Assembly: GCA_028282545.1 (NCBI GenBank)
Contig: JANQHT010000088.1
Coordinates: 1-64,000, forward strand
Direction: 5' to 3'
DNA length: 64,000 nucleotides
Source: Spirochaetales bacterium
GTDB taxonomy: Bacteria; Spirochaetota; Spirochaetia; DSM-27196; Alkalispirochaetaceae
The notes beneath the pieces are model-generated. The model did no database searches. It was not told the origin of the DNA and saw only the letters and a list, made by a program, of their open reading frames with translations. This document shows positions 43,416 through 54,052 of this stretch, one piece after another. The translations under genes were made by a program, and so were the position numbers. The number at the start of each line of letters is the position of its first letter. The stretch's first letter is position 1.

Positions 43416-46133
43416 TTACGCCACGAACTTGCGGAGCACCGTGTGGAGAATGCCGCCGTTCCGGTAGTACTCGACCTCTACCGGTGTATCGATTCGGCAA
43501 AGCGTCTCAAACCGCACCGCCTTTCCCTCCGCCCCGGTGGCGGTAACGGTTACCGTCTGGCCCGGCTGCAACGAGTCATCGACGGCAATTGCATACTCCT
43601 CGCTTCCGTCAAGCCCGAGGGTCTCCGCCGATTCGCCGTCCCGGAACTGCAGGGGAAGAACGCCCATCCCGACGAGATTGCTCCGGTGAATCCGTTCATA
43701 ACTCTCCGCAATCACCGCGCGTACGCCGAGCAGGAAGACGCCCTTCGCGGCCCAGTCGCGGCTCGAGCCCATTCCGTAGTCCTTGCCCGCAAGAACAACC
43801 GTGGGAACGCCGGCGTCGCGGTAACACGAGGCGGCCTCAAAGATGCTCATCTCCCGGTGGTCCGGCCAGAACACGGTCCAGGAACCCTCCGTGCCGGGAA
43901 CCAGTTGGTTCCGAAACCGAATGTTCGCAAAGGTACCGCGCGTCATGATTCGGTCGTTGCCGCGTCGACTACCGTAGGAGTTGAAATCGCGCCGCTCGAT
44001 ACCGCGTCCGGCGAGATAGGTACCGGCAGGACTGTCCGGCGCGATCGCTCCGGCAGGGCTAATGTGGTCGGTGGTTATGCTGTCACCGGTTTTTACCAGG
44101 ACGCGGGCCTTTTCAATGGCAGCGATGGGCGCAACTTCGCGTCCCATGTCGACAAAAAACGGCGGCTCCTGGATATACGAGGAGGCCTCTTGCCACGGAT
44201 AGAGACTTCCTTCGCTCACGGGGATCGCGTTCCACTCTTCGTTGGACGATTCGATACCGGAGTAGCTTTCGATAAACGCCTCGCGATCGAGCGCCTTCGC
44301 CTCGTACGCCTTGAGTTCATCCGGGGCCGGCCAGATGTCGCGGAGGAAGACGGGATCGCCGCCCGTGTCGGTGCCGATCGGTTCCGAAGCAAAGTCGATT
44401 CCAACGCGTCCCGCCAGGGCGTAGGCAACGACCAGCGGCGGTGACATGAGGAAGTTGGCCCGCGTGTGCGGGTTGATCCTGCCTTCGAAGTTGCGGTTTC
44501 CGGACAGAACGCCGGCCACGACGAGATCGCCCTCCTCCACGGCTGCGACGACGTTGTCCGGCAGGGGGCCGCTGTTCCCGATGCAGGTCGTACAACCGTA
44601 TCCGACGAGGTGAAAACCCAACCGTTCCAGGTACTCCATGAGACCGGTTCGCTGTAGGTATTCGGTGACGACGATTGAACCGGGGGCGAAACTCGTTTTG
44701 ACCCACTCTTTCCGGGTGAGTCCCCGTTCGACGGCGTTCTTCGCCAGTAGCCCGGCGGCGAGGAGGACGCTCGGGTTGCTCGTGTTGGTGCAACTGGTGA
44801 TTGCAGCCAGAACGACATCCCCGTGCGTGAGTTCCACCCGATCACCGGAATCGAGGTGTACGGAAGCGCGCGCACCTTTGGCGCCGTCGTCGAGAGCGTA
44901 GCCGCGCTCATCAATCGGCGCGTCAAGGAGCCTTTCCCACTCCCCTTTCGCCTCGGTAAGCTCGATCCGGTCCTGGGGACGCTTGGGTCCGGCGATGCTG
45001 GCCTGTATCGTTGAGAGGTCGAGTTCCAGAACCGCTTCGAACTGGGGGTCCGCGGTTTCATCGGTCCGGAAGAGCCCCTGGGCGCGCGCATACGCCTCCA
45101 CGGTGCGAATGTGCTCTTCCGCCCGGCCCGTAGCCCACATGTATTCCAGGGTGCGGTGATCGACCGGGAAATACCCGACGGTTGCCCCGTACTCGGGCGC
45201 CATGTTGGAAATCGTGGCGCGATCCGGCACCGACATTGCCGAAAGGCCCGAGCCGAAAAACTCGACGAACTTGCCCACTACGCCGTGGTTGCGAAGCATC
45301 TCCGTAATGCGGAGCACAAGGTCGGTGGCTGTGATTCCCGGTTCCATTTTCCCGGTAAGCTTCACGCCGACTACCGCCGGCGCAAGGACGTACAGGGGCT
45401 GTCCGAGCATGGCAGCCTCCGCTTCTATACCGCCGACGCCCCATCCTACAACGCCAAGGCCGTTAATCATCGGCGTGTGAGAGTCCGTACCGACCAGGGA
45501 GTCAAAGAACGCCACCGCGCCGCCGCCATCGCTCCGCGTTTGAACCACCTTCCCCAGGTACTCCAGGTTCACCTGGTGGCAGATACCGCTCGCGGGGGGC
45601 ACGACGGAAAAGTTCTCGAAGGCACCCTGTCCCCACCGAAGGAACTCGTAGCGCTCCCGGTTCCGTTTGAACTCGAGTTCAGCGTTTTGTCGCAGTGCCG
45701 ACGCGTGGTTGAAGAAATCCACCTGTACGGAATGGTCGATCACCAAGTCAACGGGCAAAACCGGATTGATACGCCCCGGGTCGCCCCCTAAGCGCGCCAT
45801 GGCGCTACGCATCGCCGCCAGGTCCACAACGCTCGGCACGCCGGTGAAGTCCTGCAGGAGGACTCGCGCCGGTTTGAACGGGACTTCGTCACGGCCCGGC
45901 GCGGTCGGATTATAGGCCCCCAACGTTTCAATATGGTGTTTTGTTATAGAGAATCCGTCCTCGTTCCTCAGAATCGATTCAAGAAGAATCTGAATGGAAA
46001 AGGGCAGGCGCGAAACGCTCTCAAAACCGTTCTCCGCAAACGCTGGTAGGCTGAAATATGAGACCTCTCCCGTTTCCGTGGCGAGCGTTCTTCGTACCCC
46101 GAATGAATCTTTTGACTGAGTTGTCACTATCAT
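43416..46133 (-). CDS. acnA: Aconitate hydratase
   Basis: 905 aa from ATG 46133, which follows GAGGAGAAA; a frame to 46205 would cover the divergent region. It is an AcnA/IRP1-type enzyme: [42 protein letters not shown] in pieces, the cluster cysteines in [12 protein letters not shown] and [14 protein letters not shown], and the swivel domain [12 protein letters not shown]. It isomerises citrate to isocitrate with a 4Fe-4S cluster. It diverges from the E1-lipoyl-FabH gene over an 86 bp spacer. Confidence 0.97.
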   Translation of the reverse strand: MIVTTQSKDSFGVRRTLATETGEVSYFSLPAFAENGFESVSRLPFSIQILLESILRNEDGFSITKHHIETLGAYNPTAPGRDEVPFKPARVLLQDFTGVPSVVDLAAMRSAMARLGGDPGRINPVLPVDLVIDHSVQVDFFNHASALRQNAELEFKRNRERYEFLRWGQGAFENFSVVPPASGICHQVNLEYLGKVVQTRSDGGGAVAFFDSLVGTDSHTPMINGLGVVGWGVGGIEAEAAMLGQPLYVLAPAVVGVKLTGKMEPGITATDLVLRITEMLRNHGVVGKFVEFFGSGLSAMSVPDRATISNMAPEYGATVGYFPVDHRTLEYMWATGRAEEHIRTVEAYARAQGLFRTDETADPQFEAVLELDLSTIQASIAGPKRPQDRIELTEAKGEWERLLDAPIDERGYALDDGAKGARASVHLDSGDRVELTHGDVVLAAITSCTNTSNPSVLLAAGLLAKNAVERGLTRKEWVKTSFAPGSIVVTEYLQRTGLMEYLERLGFHLVGYGCTTCIGNSGPLPDNVVAAVEEGDLVVAGVLSGNRNFEGRINPHTRANFLMSPPLVVAYALAGRVGIDFASEPIGTDTGGDPVFLRDIWPAPDELKAYEAKALDREAFIESYSGIESSNEEWNAIPVSEGSLYPWQEASSYIQEPPFFVDMGREVAPIAAIEKARVLVKTGDSITTDHISPAGAIAPDSPAGTYLAGRGIERRDFNSYGSRRGNDRIMTRGTFANIRFRNQLVPGTEGSWTVFWPDHREMSIFEAASCYRDAGVPTVVLAGKDYGMGSSRDWAAKGVFLLGVRAVIAESYERIHRSNLVGMGVLPLQFRDGESAETLGLDGSEEYAIAVDDSLQPGQTVTVTATGAEGKAVRFETLCRIDTPVEVEYYRNGGILHTVLRKFVA

Positions 46134-46219
46134 TTTCTCCTCGATTCCGAATATACGTGAATTATGCAAGGCTCGACTACATTGAGCACCTGTGCTATAT
46201 TCCACGGAGGAGACGGTCC

Positions 46220-49200
46220 ATGACCGACAAAAACAAAAATTCAGACAACGATCTGCATAATATCTATTTCGACATGTACGCGGCGCGGCAACTGGACCTG
46301 CTCGAACAGAGCTATACCGGCCGTGGCGAAGCGTTCTTTCACGTATCCGGAGCCGGCCACGAGGCGACCGCGGCGCTTGCCCCGCATCTGATCGCGGACG
46401 ACTGGCTGCACTGCCACTACCGCGACAAGGCGCTGATGATCGCCCGCGGCGTCACCAGCGAAATGTTCTTCATGGCGCTTTTCAACAAGGACGGATCCCA
46501 CTCGCGGGGGCGCCAGATGAATGCGCACATGAGCGCCCCGGAACACCGGGTTCTCAGCATCGTGGGGCCGGTCGGCAACAGCGCCTTGCAAGCGGTTGGT
46601 GTCGCCGCATCGGTTCGAGCCGACGTCTCACGGCCAATCGTGCTGTGTTCGCTCGGCGAGGGGACAACGCAGGAGTCGGAGGTCACGGAAGCGATTGGCC
46701 ACGCAGCCCGGGAGAACCTGCCCGTCCTGTTCCTGATCCAGGATAACGCCTTTGCAATTTCGACCGACACCCGGGGCAAAACGTTCTATGGAACGCCGGA
46801 CCGGGAGTTTGACTCGTTCTGGGGTATCCCCATCACCAGGGTGGACGGGCGCGATGCCCGGAACGCGCACGGGGTGTTCGCGGAGGTGGTGCGCACGATT
46901 CGCGACGATCGCGCACCGCAAATCGTGGTGTTTTCCGTTGAGCGCCTCCACAGCCACACCAATGCGGACGATCATCGCGTCTATCGCAGCGAAGAGGAGA
47001 TCACGGCGATGGCGCAGCGATCAGACCCGGTCGCGCTGTTGCGGCGGGAACTGATCGACAACGGAGCCAAGGAAGACGATCTATCCGCGGAGGAAGATAG
47101 GATCAAGGAGCGCCTCACCGCCGAGGCGCGTGCGGTTCAGCGATCCGCCGAACCGGCGGTCGAAGCCCCCACGAAAAAACCCCTTCCCGCCGCCCTCACG
47201 GACAGGGATGCCGAGTACCGCGGAACCGGAGAGCAGGCCGTAACGATGCTGGAGGCGATCCGGGGTGTCCTCGACGCCAGGATGGCGGCCGATCGGCGGG
47301 TAGTTCTCTTCGGAGAGGACATCGCCGACCCCAAGGGTGACGTCTTCGGTGTAACCAAAGGACTTACCGGGAAGTACCCCGGCCGCGTGGAAAACAGCCC
47401 ACTCAGCGAGTCACTCATCGTGGGCACTTCAATAGGACGGGCCCTCGCGGGGGACCGACCCGTGGCCTTTCTGCAATTTGCCGACTTCCTTCCTATTGCC
47501 TACAATCAAATCTTCGCCGAACTCGGAAGTATGTACTGGCGAACCGACGGCAAGTGGCAGGCGCCGGTAATCGTGATGGTAACGACCGGCGGGTATCGTC
47601 CGGGCTTGGGTCCCTTCCACGCGTCGTCGATGGAGGCGGTTGCCGCACACACCCCCGGTGTAGACGTTGTTTTTCCGTCAACCGCGGCGGACGCCGCGGG
47701 CCTTCTCAACGCCGCCTTTGACTCGGAACGTCCGACGATCTTCTTCTACCCCAAGAACCAGCTCAACGATCGCGTCACGGCAACGAGTCCGGACGTGCAG
47801 AAACACCTGGTGCCGCTCGGCATCGCGAAAACGGTGCGAGAGGGCGCCGATATCACCTTTGTCACCTACGGGAACACGGTCCCCCTGGCCGGGCGGGCGG
47901 CCGTCGACCTTGCTGAAGCGGGAATCGAGGCGGAGATTATCGATCTCCGATCCCTCGTCCCCTGGGACAAGGACGCGGTGGTAGCTGCGGCCGAGAAAAC
48001 GGGCCGCCTGATCGTCACCCACGAAGACAGCCACACCGCCGGATTCGGGGCGGAGGTGCTGGCCACCGTTGGCGAACGAGCACGGAGAACCGTCCAGATG
48101 CGGCGCGTCACCCGGGACGATACGTATGTGCCGTGCAATTTCGCGAACCAGTTGGCGGTGCTGCCGAGCTACCAACGACTCGTGGAAAGCGCCGTGGAGA
48201 TGTTCGGCGGTACCACCGTGTGGAAGAAAGATGCCGCAAACGTGAGCGGTTTCTTCCAGATCGAGGCGATCGGGTCGAGCCCATCCGACGAGACGATCAC
48301 GGTGGTCGAATGGCACTGCGCCCCGGGAGATACGATTGAAGAGGGCCAACTCATCGCCGATCTGGAGGCAGACAAGGCGGCGGTGGAGCTCAAGAGTCCC
48401 GTCGGCGGGACCGTCAAGGAATTAATCATCGGCGAAGGCGATTCCGTACCGGTCGGGGCGCCGATCGTAGCGGTCCACACCGGCGGCGGCGATTCCGAGG
48501 ATTACGTCAAACCGGTAACACGGGAAGAGCCGGGCCGGCCCGTCATCTCGGGCGTCGTCAAGAGCGGTACGGTTGTCCATACGACGGCGGCCTCGGACGG
48601 CGCCACTTGTTCCATTGTGGGTGTGGCGGTCCGCCGCGGTTCCCGGCTCGTCACAAACGAAGAGATAGCACGGCTCAGTTCCTGGGACGCGGAAGATATC
48701 GAGAAACGCACCGGAATCGCGCAGCGATACTGGGTTACTGACGGTGAAGACGCGGTGACCCTCGCGCGGGACGCATCGTTCGAACTGTTCGATACGCACG
48801 GAATCGATCCTGCCACCCTGGACCTGATCGTCTTCTCGACCGGAACGCCGGTCAGCACCACACCGTCCATGGCAACGCTGCTCCACCGGGCGATCCTCGA
48901 CAGCTATGACGATTTCGAAGTCCAGGCGTTCGACGTGAACGCAGCCTGTTCGGGGTATCTCTACGCGCTCCAGGTTGCCCACGATTTTCTCAGCAATCAG
49001 CCCGATGCGAAGGTACTGGTGGTGACGAGCGAGGTCCTCAGTCCCCGTCTCGACATGGGGGACGCCGGCACGGCACCGATCTTCGGCGACACCGCCACAG
49101 CGTCCCTGCTCGTCGGTTCAGCCTACGACGGGTCCGCGGGCAAACCCCGTGTCGCGGTTCGCCGGCCGGCGCTCAGCGCGCACGGTGAAACGGGCGAGAC

Positions 49201-49570
49201 GCTCCGCGTTCCCATAGACCCGGAAGACTTGATTTCCATGGATGGGCCATCGGTCTACCTCGCAGCGGTGAAAGCGATGATGGCGAGTCTCACCCGCGCA
49301 GCCGAGATAGCGGGTGTCAACGTTGCCCGTCTGGATCGATATATCCCGCACCAAGCCAATCAGAGGATCATCAACGCCGTTCGGCAACGCATGAAGGTCG
49401 ACAAGGAACGCATGTACAGCAATATACGCGAAAACGGGAATACCTCATCCAGCACGATTCCCATCTGCCTGAGTGAATTGATTCCGACCGCGGCCTCGGG
49501 CGAATTGTGGGGCCTCACCGCCTTCGGCGGCGGATACACCTACGGCGGAGCTATCTTGGAGACGTTGTAA
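46220..49570 (+). CDS. Fusion: 2-oxo acid dehydrogenase E1alpha - E1beta - lipoyl domain - 3-oxoacyl-ACP synthase III (FabH)
   Basis: 1116 aa in one uninterrupted frame from ATG 46220, with GGAGGAG 7 bases upstream. Residues 1-310 are E1alpha ([12 protein letters not shown]...QDNAFAIS, the thiamine-diphosphate motif). Residues 335-665 are E1beta ([38 protein letters not shown]). Residues 692-755 are a lipoyl domain with the attachment lysine in LEADKAA (Lys719). Residues 797-1116 are a complete [15 protein letters not shown], Cys910 in AACSGY, His1044 in IPHQANQRI and Asn1074 in GNTSSS. No E2 acyltransferase or E3-binding domain is present. E1 would load an acyl group on the lipoyl arm, and FabH would use it to prime fatty-acid synthesis, perhaps from branched-chain 2-oxo acids. 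It is distinct from the four-gene PDH operon at 58874-63546. Confidence 0.93.
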   Translation: MTDKNKNSDNDLHNIYFDMYAARQLDLLEQSYTGRGEAFFHVSGAGHEATAALAPHLIADDWLHCHYRDKALMIARGVTSEMFFMALFNKDGSHSRGRQMNAHMSAPEHRVLSIVGPVGNSALQAVGVAASVRADVSRPIVLCSLGEGTTQESEVTEAIGHAARENLPVLFLIQDNAFAISTDTRGKTFYGTPDREFDSFWGIPITRVDGRDARNAHGVFAEVVRTIRDDRAPQIVVFSVERLHSHTNADDHRVYRSEEEITAMAQRSDPVALLRRELIDNGAKEDDLSAEEDRIKERLTAEARAVQRSAEPAVEAPTKKPLPAALTDRDAEYRGTGEQAVTMLEAIRGVLDARMAADRRVVLFGEDIADPKGDVFGVTKGLTGKYPGRVENSPLSESLIVGTSIGRALAGDRPVAFLQFADFLPIAYNQIFAELGSMYWRTDGKWQAPVIVMVTTGGYRPGLGPFHASSMEAVAAHTPGVDVVFPSTAADAAGLLNAAFDSERPTIFFYPKNQLNDRVTATSPDVQKHLVPLGIAKTVREGADITFVTYGNTVPLAGRAAVDLAEAGIEAEIIDLRSLVPWDKDAVVAAAEKTGRLIVTHEDSHTAGFGAEVLATVGERARRTVQMRRVTRDDTYVPCNFANQLAVLPSYQRLVESAVEMFGGTTVWKKDAANVSGFFQIEAIGSSPSDETITVVEWHCAPGDTIEEGQLIADLEADKAAVELKSPVGGTVKELIIGEGDSVPVGAPIVAVHTGGGDSEDYVKPVTREEPGRPVISGVVKSGTVVHTTAASDGATCSIVGVAVRRGSRLVTNEEIARLSSWDAEDIEKRTGIAQRYWVTDGEDAVTLARDASFELFDTHGIDPATLDLIVFSTGTPVSTTPSMATLLHRAILDSYDDFEVQAFDVNAACSGYLYALQVAHDFLSNQPDAKVLVVTSEVLSPRLDMGDAGTAPIFGDTATASLLVGSAYDGSAGKPRVAVRRPALSAHGETGETLRVPIDPEDLISMDGPSVYLAAVKAMMASLTRAAEIAGVNVARLDRYIPHQANQRIINAVRQRMKVDKERMYSNIRENGNTSSSTIPICLSELIPTAASGELWGLTAFGGGYTYGGAILETL

Positions 49571-49588
49571 CGCTCGGTGTCAGGGCAT

Positions 49589-49629
49589 AAAAAAGCCCCG
49601 GGGCAAAGGAGGTCAAAATCCCCGGGGCT
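49589..49629 (-). terminator. Rho-independent terminator after msrB
   Basis: A 10 bp GC stem followed by six Ts on the minus strand, 62 bp past the msrB stop. It stops msrB transcription before the convergent fusion gene. Confidence 0.8.
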
Positions 49630-49675
49630 GCAACCGAATATAATGTAGGTGGTCGCGTTCACTTTAATAAACAAC
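49589..49675 (-). ncRNA. Candidate small RNA with anti-Shine-Dalgarno terminator loop, copy 2
   Basis: On the minus strand: the box GTTGTTTATTAAAGTG (49675-49660), 30 bases, then a perfect 10 bp stem (AGCCCCGGGG with CCCCGGGGCT; 49629-49620 and 49603-49594) with a 16-base loop containing GACCTCCTTT and a T6 tail. The shared box and loop core with 32316-32391, with otherwise different sequence, suggest selection. It begins 16 bp after the msrB stop and could be cut from the msrB mRNA 3' end, or could simply be the msrB terminator. Confidence 0.5.
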
Positions 49676-49690
49676 AAACGCTGCCGGAGG

Positions 49691-50185
49691 TTACAGTTTC
49701 TCCGGCGCTTCCTTCCCTTCGGGAACGAACTCCAGCGAGGCTGAGTTGATGCAGTAGCGGAGTCCCGTTGGGTCCGGCCCATCGGGAAAGACGTGACCCA
49801 GGTGAGATCCGCTTCGGCTATCCACGACCTCCACTCGAACCATTCCGTGGCTCCGATCGACCCGGTACCGAACCGAGTCGGGGTCAATCGGCTCGTAAAA
49901 GCTGGGCCATCCGGACCGGGAATCGTACTTGGAGTCTGATGAGAAGAGCGGTTGGCCCGTCGCCTTCGAGTAGTAGGTACCGCGCTCGCTGTTCTTGTGC
50001 AATTCACCTGTAAAGGCGCGTTCCGTTCCCTGTTCCCGGAGTACCTGGTATTCGAAATCGGAGAGCCGTTCGCGCCACTCTTCCTCGGAAAGAGAAACGG
50101 GAAAGGACTCCGGCGCTTCCCTGCCTTGAAACATCCGTTTTTCGCGTTCCGACAAGAGGTCGAACGCATCCTTTGCAGTGCTCAT
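49691..50185 (-). CDS. msrB: Peptide methionine (R)-S-oxide reductase, zinc-less and single-cysteine
   Basis: 164 aa from ATG 50185. [24 protein letters not shown] and the catalytic Cys in [11 protein letters not shown] identify MsrB. The two zinc CxxC pairs are replaced (YSKATG, DSRSGS) and the catalytic Cys is the only cysteine, so it is a zinc-less form without a resolving Cys. It reduces methionine-R-sulfoxide in proteins; no signal peptide is seen. A TATATT lies 8 bases before the ATG, with no Shine-Dalgarno sequence. Confidence 0.93.
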   Translation of the reverse strand: MSTAKDAFDLLSEREKRMFQGREAPESFPVSLSEEEWRERLSDFEYQVLREQGTERAFTGELHKNSERGTYYSKATGQPLFSSDSKYDSRSGWPSFYEPIDPDSVRYRVDRSHGMVRVEVVDSRSGSHLGHVFPDGPDPTGLRYCINSASLEFVPEGKEAPEKL

Positions 50186-50220
50186 GGGAAGGAAATATAC
50201 GTGCCGGTGTGCTCTCGCGG

Positions 50221-52710
50221 CTATTCCGGCAGAGACCGGACGAACACAATAACGCGTTCCGCTTCGGCTTTGACGTCCTTGAACAGTTCCAGCGAACGGT
50301 GGTACTCGCCGGCGTTGGTCGAATCTTCGAGCAGTTTCGCCGCGTCGCCGAGAGCCTGAGCCGAGAGATTCCACGAACCGCCCTTAATCGCGTGCGCTTC
50401 GATCCGTGCTCGCGGAAAATCGTTCTCTTCGATGGAAGTCGCAATAAGGTCCAACTGCGGTCCCAGGCGGTCCGCGTATCCCGAGAGTACGCGTTTCAAC
50501 ACGTCGGCGTCACCCATAAACGATTCGAGTGCCGCCCCGTAGTTTAGGGGCGGGGGACCATCCTCGGCGGGCGCCGAAGCGTCGGCCGGTTCCTCCACGT
50601 CTTCCACGTCGTCAAGCAGCTCTTCAACGGCGGAGATGTCGTCCACGGGAGCGTCGTCATCGTTGCCGTCGAGGATGGCGGTGTTCACGCGCGATTCCTC
50701 GGGAACTTCAGCGACACCTCCCAGGGTGAGTTCGTCCTGTTCAAACTCCCCTTTCCCCAGGCGCTCCAGGAAATAGACGACATCCTGACGTTTGAAGGGT
50801 TTGGACATATAGTCGTTCATTCCCGACCGGAGGCACCGCTCCCGTTCGCCCTTTAGCGCGTTTGCCGTAACGGCGACTACCGGCATTGACAGACCTCGCC
50901 GGCGGATCGCTCTGGTAGCCTCGTAGCCGTTCATCTCCGGCATCTGGACGTCCATGAACACCAAGTCAACCTCTTCCGAGATAGCTTTCTCTACCGCCTC
51001 CAGGCCGTTGCTCGCAAGGAAGACGTTGCACCCCTCTTTTTCGAGGATGGCCCTGAAGAGCTGCTGGTTCACGAAGTGATCTTCCGCTACGAGGATGGTT
51101 CGTTCGTGCCCCGTCGATTCAAGTTCTTCAGCGCCGTCCACCGCTTCAACGGTTACCGCCTCGAGTTCTTCGATGTCCGTAATCTGCGTTCGTTCGATCG
51201 CGTCCGCCAGTTCGAGCATCTTCACGGGCTTGTTGATATAGGCGTCAAACCACCGTAGCAATTTCATCTTGGCCTCACCGGTACTCATTCCGGAGGGGCT
51301 CATAAGGATAAGCGTGCCGAAGTTTTGCCGGGCAGAATCGTGCAGTTCGCTTGCAAACTGCCATCCATCCATGGTTGGGAGCCGGAGATCGATCAGGGTC
51401 ACGACGAACTCCCGGACAGGGCCCTTCTCCAGCATCTCCAGGGCCAGCGGCGCGTCGGTCGCTTCGTGGATATCGCACCCCCACATGGTGAGAATCTGCC
51501 GTATCGTCTCGCGACTCGACTCGCTGTCGTCCACGATCAGGACCGGCGCTCCCGCTTCGAGGCCCTCCGGCCTGCGGTCCATTCGGTCGCTCTCACGGAC
51601 AACGTCCAGCGGAATAGAGAACCAGAAGTTGGATCCAACCCCTTCCCGGCTTCTGACGCCGATCGTTCCGCCCATCATCTTGATGAGGTCCCGCGATATG
51701 GAAAGCCCCAGCCCGGTACCGCCGAACTTGCGAGTGGTGGAGGCGTCCACCTGGCTGAAGGGTCTGAAGAGCTGTTTCTGGCGCTCCTCGGGAATACCGA
51801 TCCCGGTGTCCCGGACCTGAAGCAACAGATGGACGGCGCCGTCAACCATCGCCCGCTCCGCACTCACCTTGATTTCGCCTTCGCCGGTGAACTTGGTGGC
51901 GTTGTTCACTAGATTGACAAGTACCTGCCGTATTCGACTCGGATCGCCGGTTACCACGGCGGGAAGATCGGGATCCACGGACAGGACGAGTTCAAGGCCC
52001 TTCCGGTGCGCCTGAATGCTCACCAGATCTACCGCTTCTTCGAGCATCCCCGGGAGATCGAACTCGATGCTCTCCAGGTGGAGCTTGCCGGCCTCTATCT
52101 TGGAAAAATCGAGGATGTCATTGATGAGCCCCAACAGCGCTTCCCCGGCAAAACGGATCGAATTGACGTATTCCGCCTGTTCCTCGTTCATATCGGTTTC
52201 GAAGAGGAGTTCCGACATCCCGTTGATCGTGTGCAAAGGCGTCCGGATCTCGTGACTCATGTTGGCAAGGAACGCGCTTTTGGTCTGCGTTGCCTCCTCA
52301 GCGAGTTCTTTTGCCCGTCGCAGTTGCGCTTCATCTTCTTTCTGGTCGGTGACGTCGTCCACAACGGCCAGGATAAACGGTGACTGTCCCTTGCTTTGTA
52401 CACTCCGCGTGTCCACCCGCCAATAGGCGACGTCGCCGTTTTTTTTTCGACATCGACCGGTAATCTGAAAGGTTCGCCGCTCGCCCTCTACCAAGGCCGA
52501 GTAATGGCTGCGAAAGGTCTCCGCATCGTCGGGATCCGCGTAGTTGACCAGGTAGGTCGTGGCCAATTCAGAATCGTTGTATCCGAGGAAGCGTTGAAGA
52601 GCCTGGTTTGTATAGAGTATGCACCCGGTACCGTCCATGACGACGATGCCGATCGGTGCGTGTTCGAAGATAACCTGGAACTGACGCCCGAATCCGGTGC
52701 TCCTGGTCAT
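50221..52710 (-). CDS. Hybrid sensor histidine kinase (PAS-HisKA-HATPase-REC-REC-Hpt)
   Basis: 829 aa from ATG 52710 with GGGGAAG upstream. A PAS domain (about 8-125) leads to HisKA ([19 protein letters not shown], His near 158), HATPase ([26 protein letters not shown]), a first receiver ([22 protein letters not shown]), a second receiver ([23 protein letters not shown]) and a C-terminal Hpt domain ([13 protein letters not shown]). It has no transmembrane segments, so it senses a cytoplasmic signal. It is co-transcribed with the double-receiver gene 18 bp upstream, its likely partner. Confidence 0.95.
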   Translation of the reverse strand: MTRSTGFGRQFQVIFEHAPIGIVVMDGTGCILYTNQALQRFLGYNDSELATTYLVNYADPDDAETFRSHYSALVEGERRTFQITGRCRKKNGDVAYWRVDTRSVQSKGQSPFILAVVDDVTDQKEDEAQLRRAKELAEEATQTKSAFLANMSHEIRTPLHTINGMSELLFETDMNEEQAEYVNSIRFAGEALLGLINDILDFSKIEAGKLHLESIEFDLPGMLEEAVDLVSIQAHRKGLELVLSVDPDLPAVVTGDPSRIRQVLVNLVNNATKFTGEGEIKVSAERAMVDGAVHLLLQVRDTGIGIPEERQKQLFRPFSQVDASTTRKFGGTGLGLSISRDLIKMMGGTIGVRSREGVGSNFWFSIPLDVVRESDRMDRRPEGLEAGAPVLIVDDSESSRETIRQILTMWGCDIHEATDAPLALEMLEKGPVREFVVTLIDLRLPTMDGWQFASELHDSARQNFGTLILMSPSGMSTGEAKMKLLRWFDAYINKPVKMLELADAIERTQITDIEELEAVTVEAVDGAEELESTGHERTILVAEDHFVNQQLFRAILEKEGCNVFLASNGLEAVEKAISEEVDLVFMDVQMPEMNGYEATRAIRRRGLSMPVVAVTANALKGERERCLRSGMNDYMSKPFKRQDVVYFLERLGKGEFEQDELTLGGVAEVPEESRVNTAILDGNDDDAPVDDISAVEELLDDVEDVEEPADASAPAEDGPPPLNYGAALESFMGDADVLKRVLSGYADRLGPQLDLIATSIEENDFPRARIEAHAIKGGSWNLSAQALGDAAKLLEDSTNAGEYHRSLELFKDVKAEAERVIVFVRSLPE

Positions 52711-52728
52711 GAACGCTTCCCCGGCGAA

Positions 52729-53985
52729 TCAGAAGTTGGCCCGAAGCACTTCCGAAGCCTTCTTCCGCAACACCTGTGGTTTCAGCGGTTTGATCATGTA
52801 GCTCGAGACGCCCTGTTTCAACGCCTGAGCCACCGTCTCGCGTTTCGAAAGCGCCGAGAGGACGATAATCGGCAGTTTGATCTCCTGTCGTCGCAATTCC
52901 TGGAGCACTTCGAAGCCGTTCATTTCGGGCATCATCAGATCGAGGAAAACCAAGTCGGGGTTCAGATCCGGCGCGGCGTCTACGAATTCGCGTCCGTTGT
53001 TGAACGCTTTGATCTGGAACTTCGTGTCGGAAAAAGCGGTCTTGATGAGCTCTTGGATGATGATATCGTCGTCTACGATTATGATCTCAACCGTATCACC
53101 CAGATCCGCCAGTTCGACTGCACCCTGCTCCTGCTGAAAACGGAGGTTGATCGCTTCACCCTTCTGCTTCTTCGGAGCGCTGGTAGACAGAACGCCCTCC
53201 ATCGAATCGGTGTTCCGTTCCAGGATGGGGCCGTCGGATCGCACGTTGAGAAGCCCGTCCATCGCCCGTTCCAAGTTTGACGTCACCTCGATCGCACTCA
53301 GATCCGAGCGTCCCATGAAAAACTCTTTCACATAGTCGCTGTTTGTCAGGAATTTTACATTTTTAGGATGTGCACCGCTCCCTTCAACGACGGTTGTAAC
53401 GAGGGCGGAGAGCTTGTCCGTATCCGCCGTGGAAACCTCAATGCTCGTCATGATCACGAGAATCCGCGGTTTCCTGATAGTGTACAGATCCAAGAGTTCC
53501 CGAATCTTGTAGCGAAGCAGGTCCACTTTCTCGCGGTTGAGCCCCTGTGCCACTTCGATGAAGACGATTTCGTCGTTTACGTGGGCTTCGACGATGCACG
53601 GCGTTGTATCGATACTGACCGGAACGTTCAGCGTCTCGGAAACGGCCTCCAGGAGAGCGTCCACACGAATCGGTTTTGTCAGGAATTTTTTTACGTTGTA
53701 ACGGGCAACTTGGACCAGGGCGTCGCGGTCTATCTTGGTGGACGCCATAATAACGGGGATGTCGGCCGTGTTTGGATGCGCCTGTTTTTCCGCAAGCACC
53801 TCCAAGACAGACTTCCGCGTCAAATGGTAGTCGGTGATAAGAAGGTCCGGCATCTCGCTCCGCAGCTTGGATATCGCGTCCAAACCGCTGACACCCACGG
53901 AGACCTCGAACCCGTAGTCCTCGAGTTTGCGCTTGAGGTAATCCCTGAACAGTTGAGATTCGTCAATGACAAGAATGCTCTTCAT
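52729..53985 (-). CDS. Double-receiver protein, REC - STAS-like domain - REC
   Basis: 418 aa from ATG 53985. The first receiver (about 1-120) has ILVIDESQ, acceptor Asp in LLITDYHLT and Lys in FLTKP. The middle (about 130-245; EVAQGLNREKVDLLRYKIRELL...RILVIMTSIEVS...NLERAMDGLL) follows the strand/helix order of STAS anti-anti-sigma domains; this is inference. The second receiver has IIIVDDDI, VFLDLMMPEMNG and MIKPL. There is no DNA-binding output. Together with the hybrid kinase it forms a phosphorelay module. Its promoter is at 54002-54030. Confidence 0.9.
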   Translation of the reverse strand: MKSILVIDESQLFRDYLKRKLEDYGFEVSVGVSGLDAISKLRSEMPDLLITDYHLTRKSVLEVLAEKQAHPNTADIPVIMASTKIDRDALVQVARYNVKKFLTKPIRVDALLEAVSETLNVPVSIDTTPCIVEAHVNDEIVFIEVAQGLNREKVDLLRYKIRELLDLYTIRKPRILVIMTSIEVSTADTDKLSALVTTVVEGSGAHPKNVKFLTNSDYVKEFFMGRSDLSAIEVTSNLERAMDGLLNVRSDGPILERNTDSMEGVLSTSAPKKQKGEAINLRFQQEQGAVELADLGDTVEIIIVDDDIIIQELIKTAFSDTKFQIKAFNNGREFVDAAPDLNPDLVFLDLMMPEMNGFEVLQELRRQEIKLPIIVLSALSKRETVAQALKQGVSSYMIKPLKPQVLRKKASEVLRANF

Positions 53986-54001
53986 GACGCGTTCCGGCTC
54001 C

Positions 54002-54030
54002 ATTATCACCGGGGCCTTGCACATAATCAA
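54002..54030 (-). promoter_or_regulatory. Predicted promoter of the double-receiver/kinase operon
   Basis: On the minus strand TTGATT (54030-54025), a 17 bp spacer and GATAAT (54007-54002). The start codon is 16 bases past the -10, after a GGAG, so this mRNA has a short leader, in contrast to the leaderless genes. Confidence 0.5.
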
Positions 54031-54052
54031 GACAAACCGCTACCGTCCTGCC

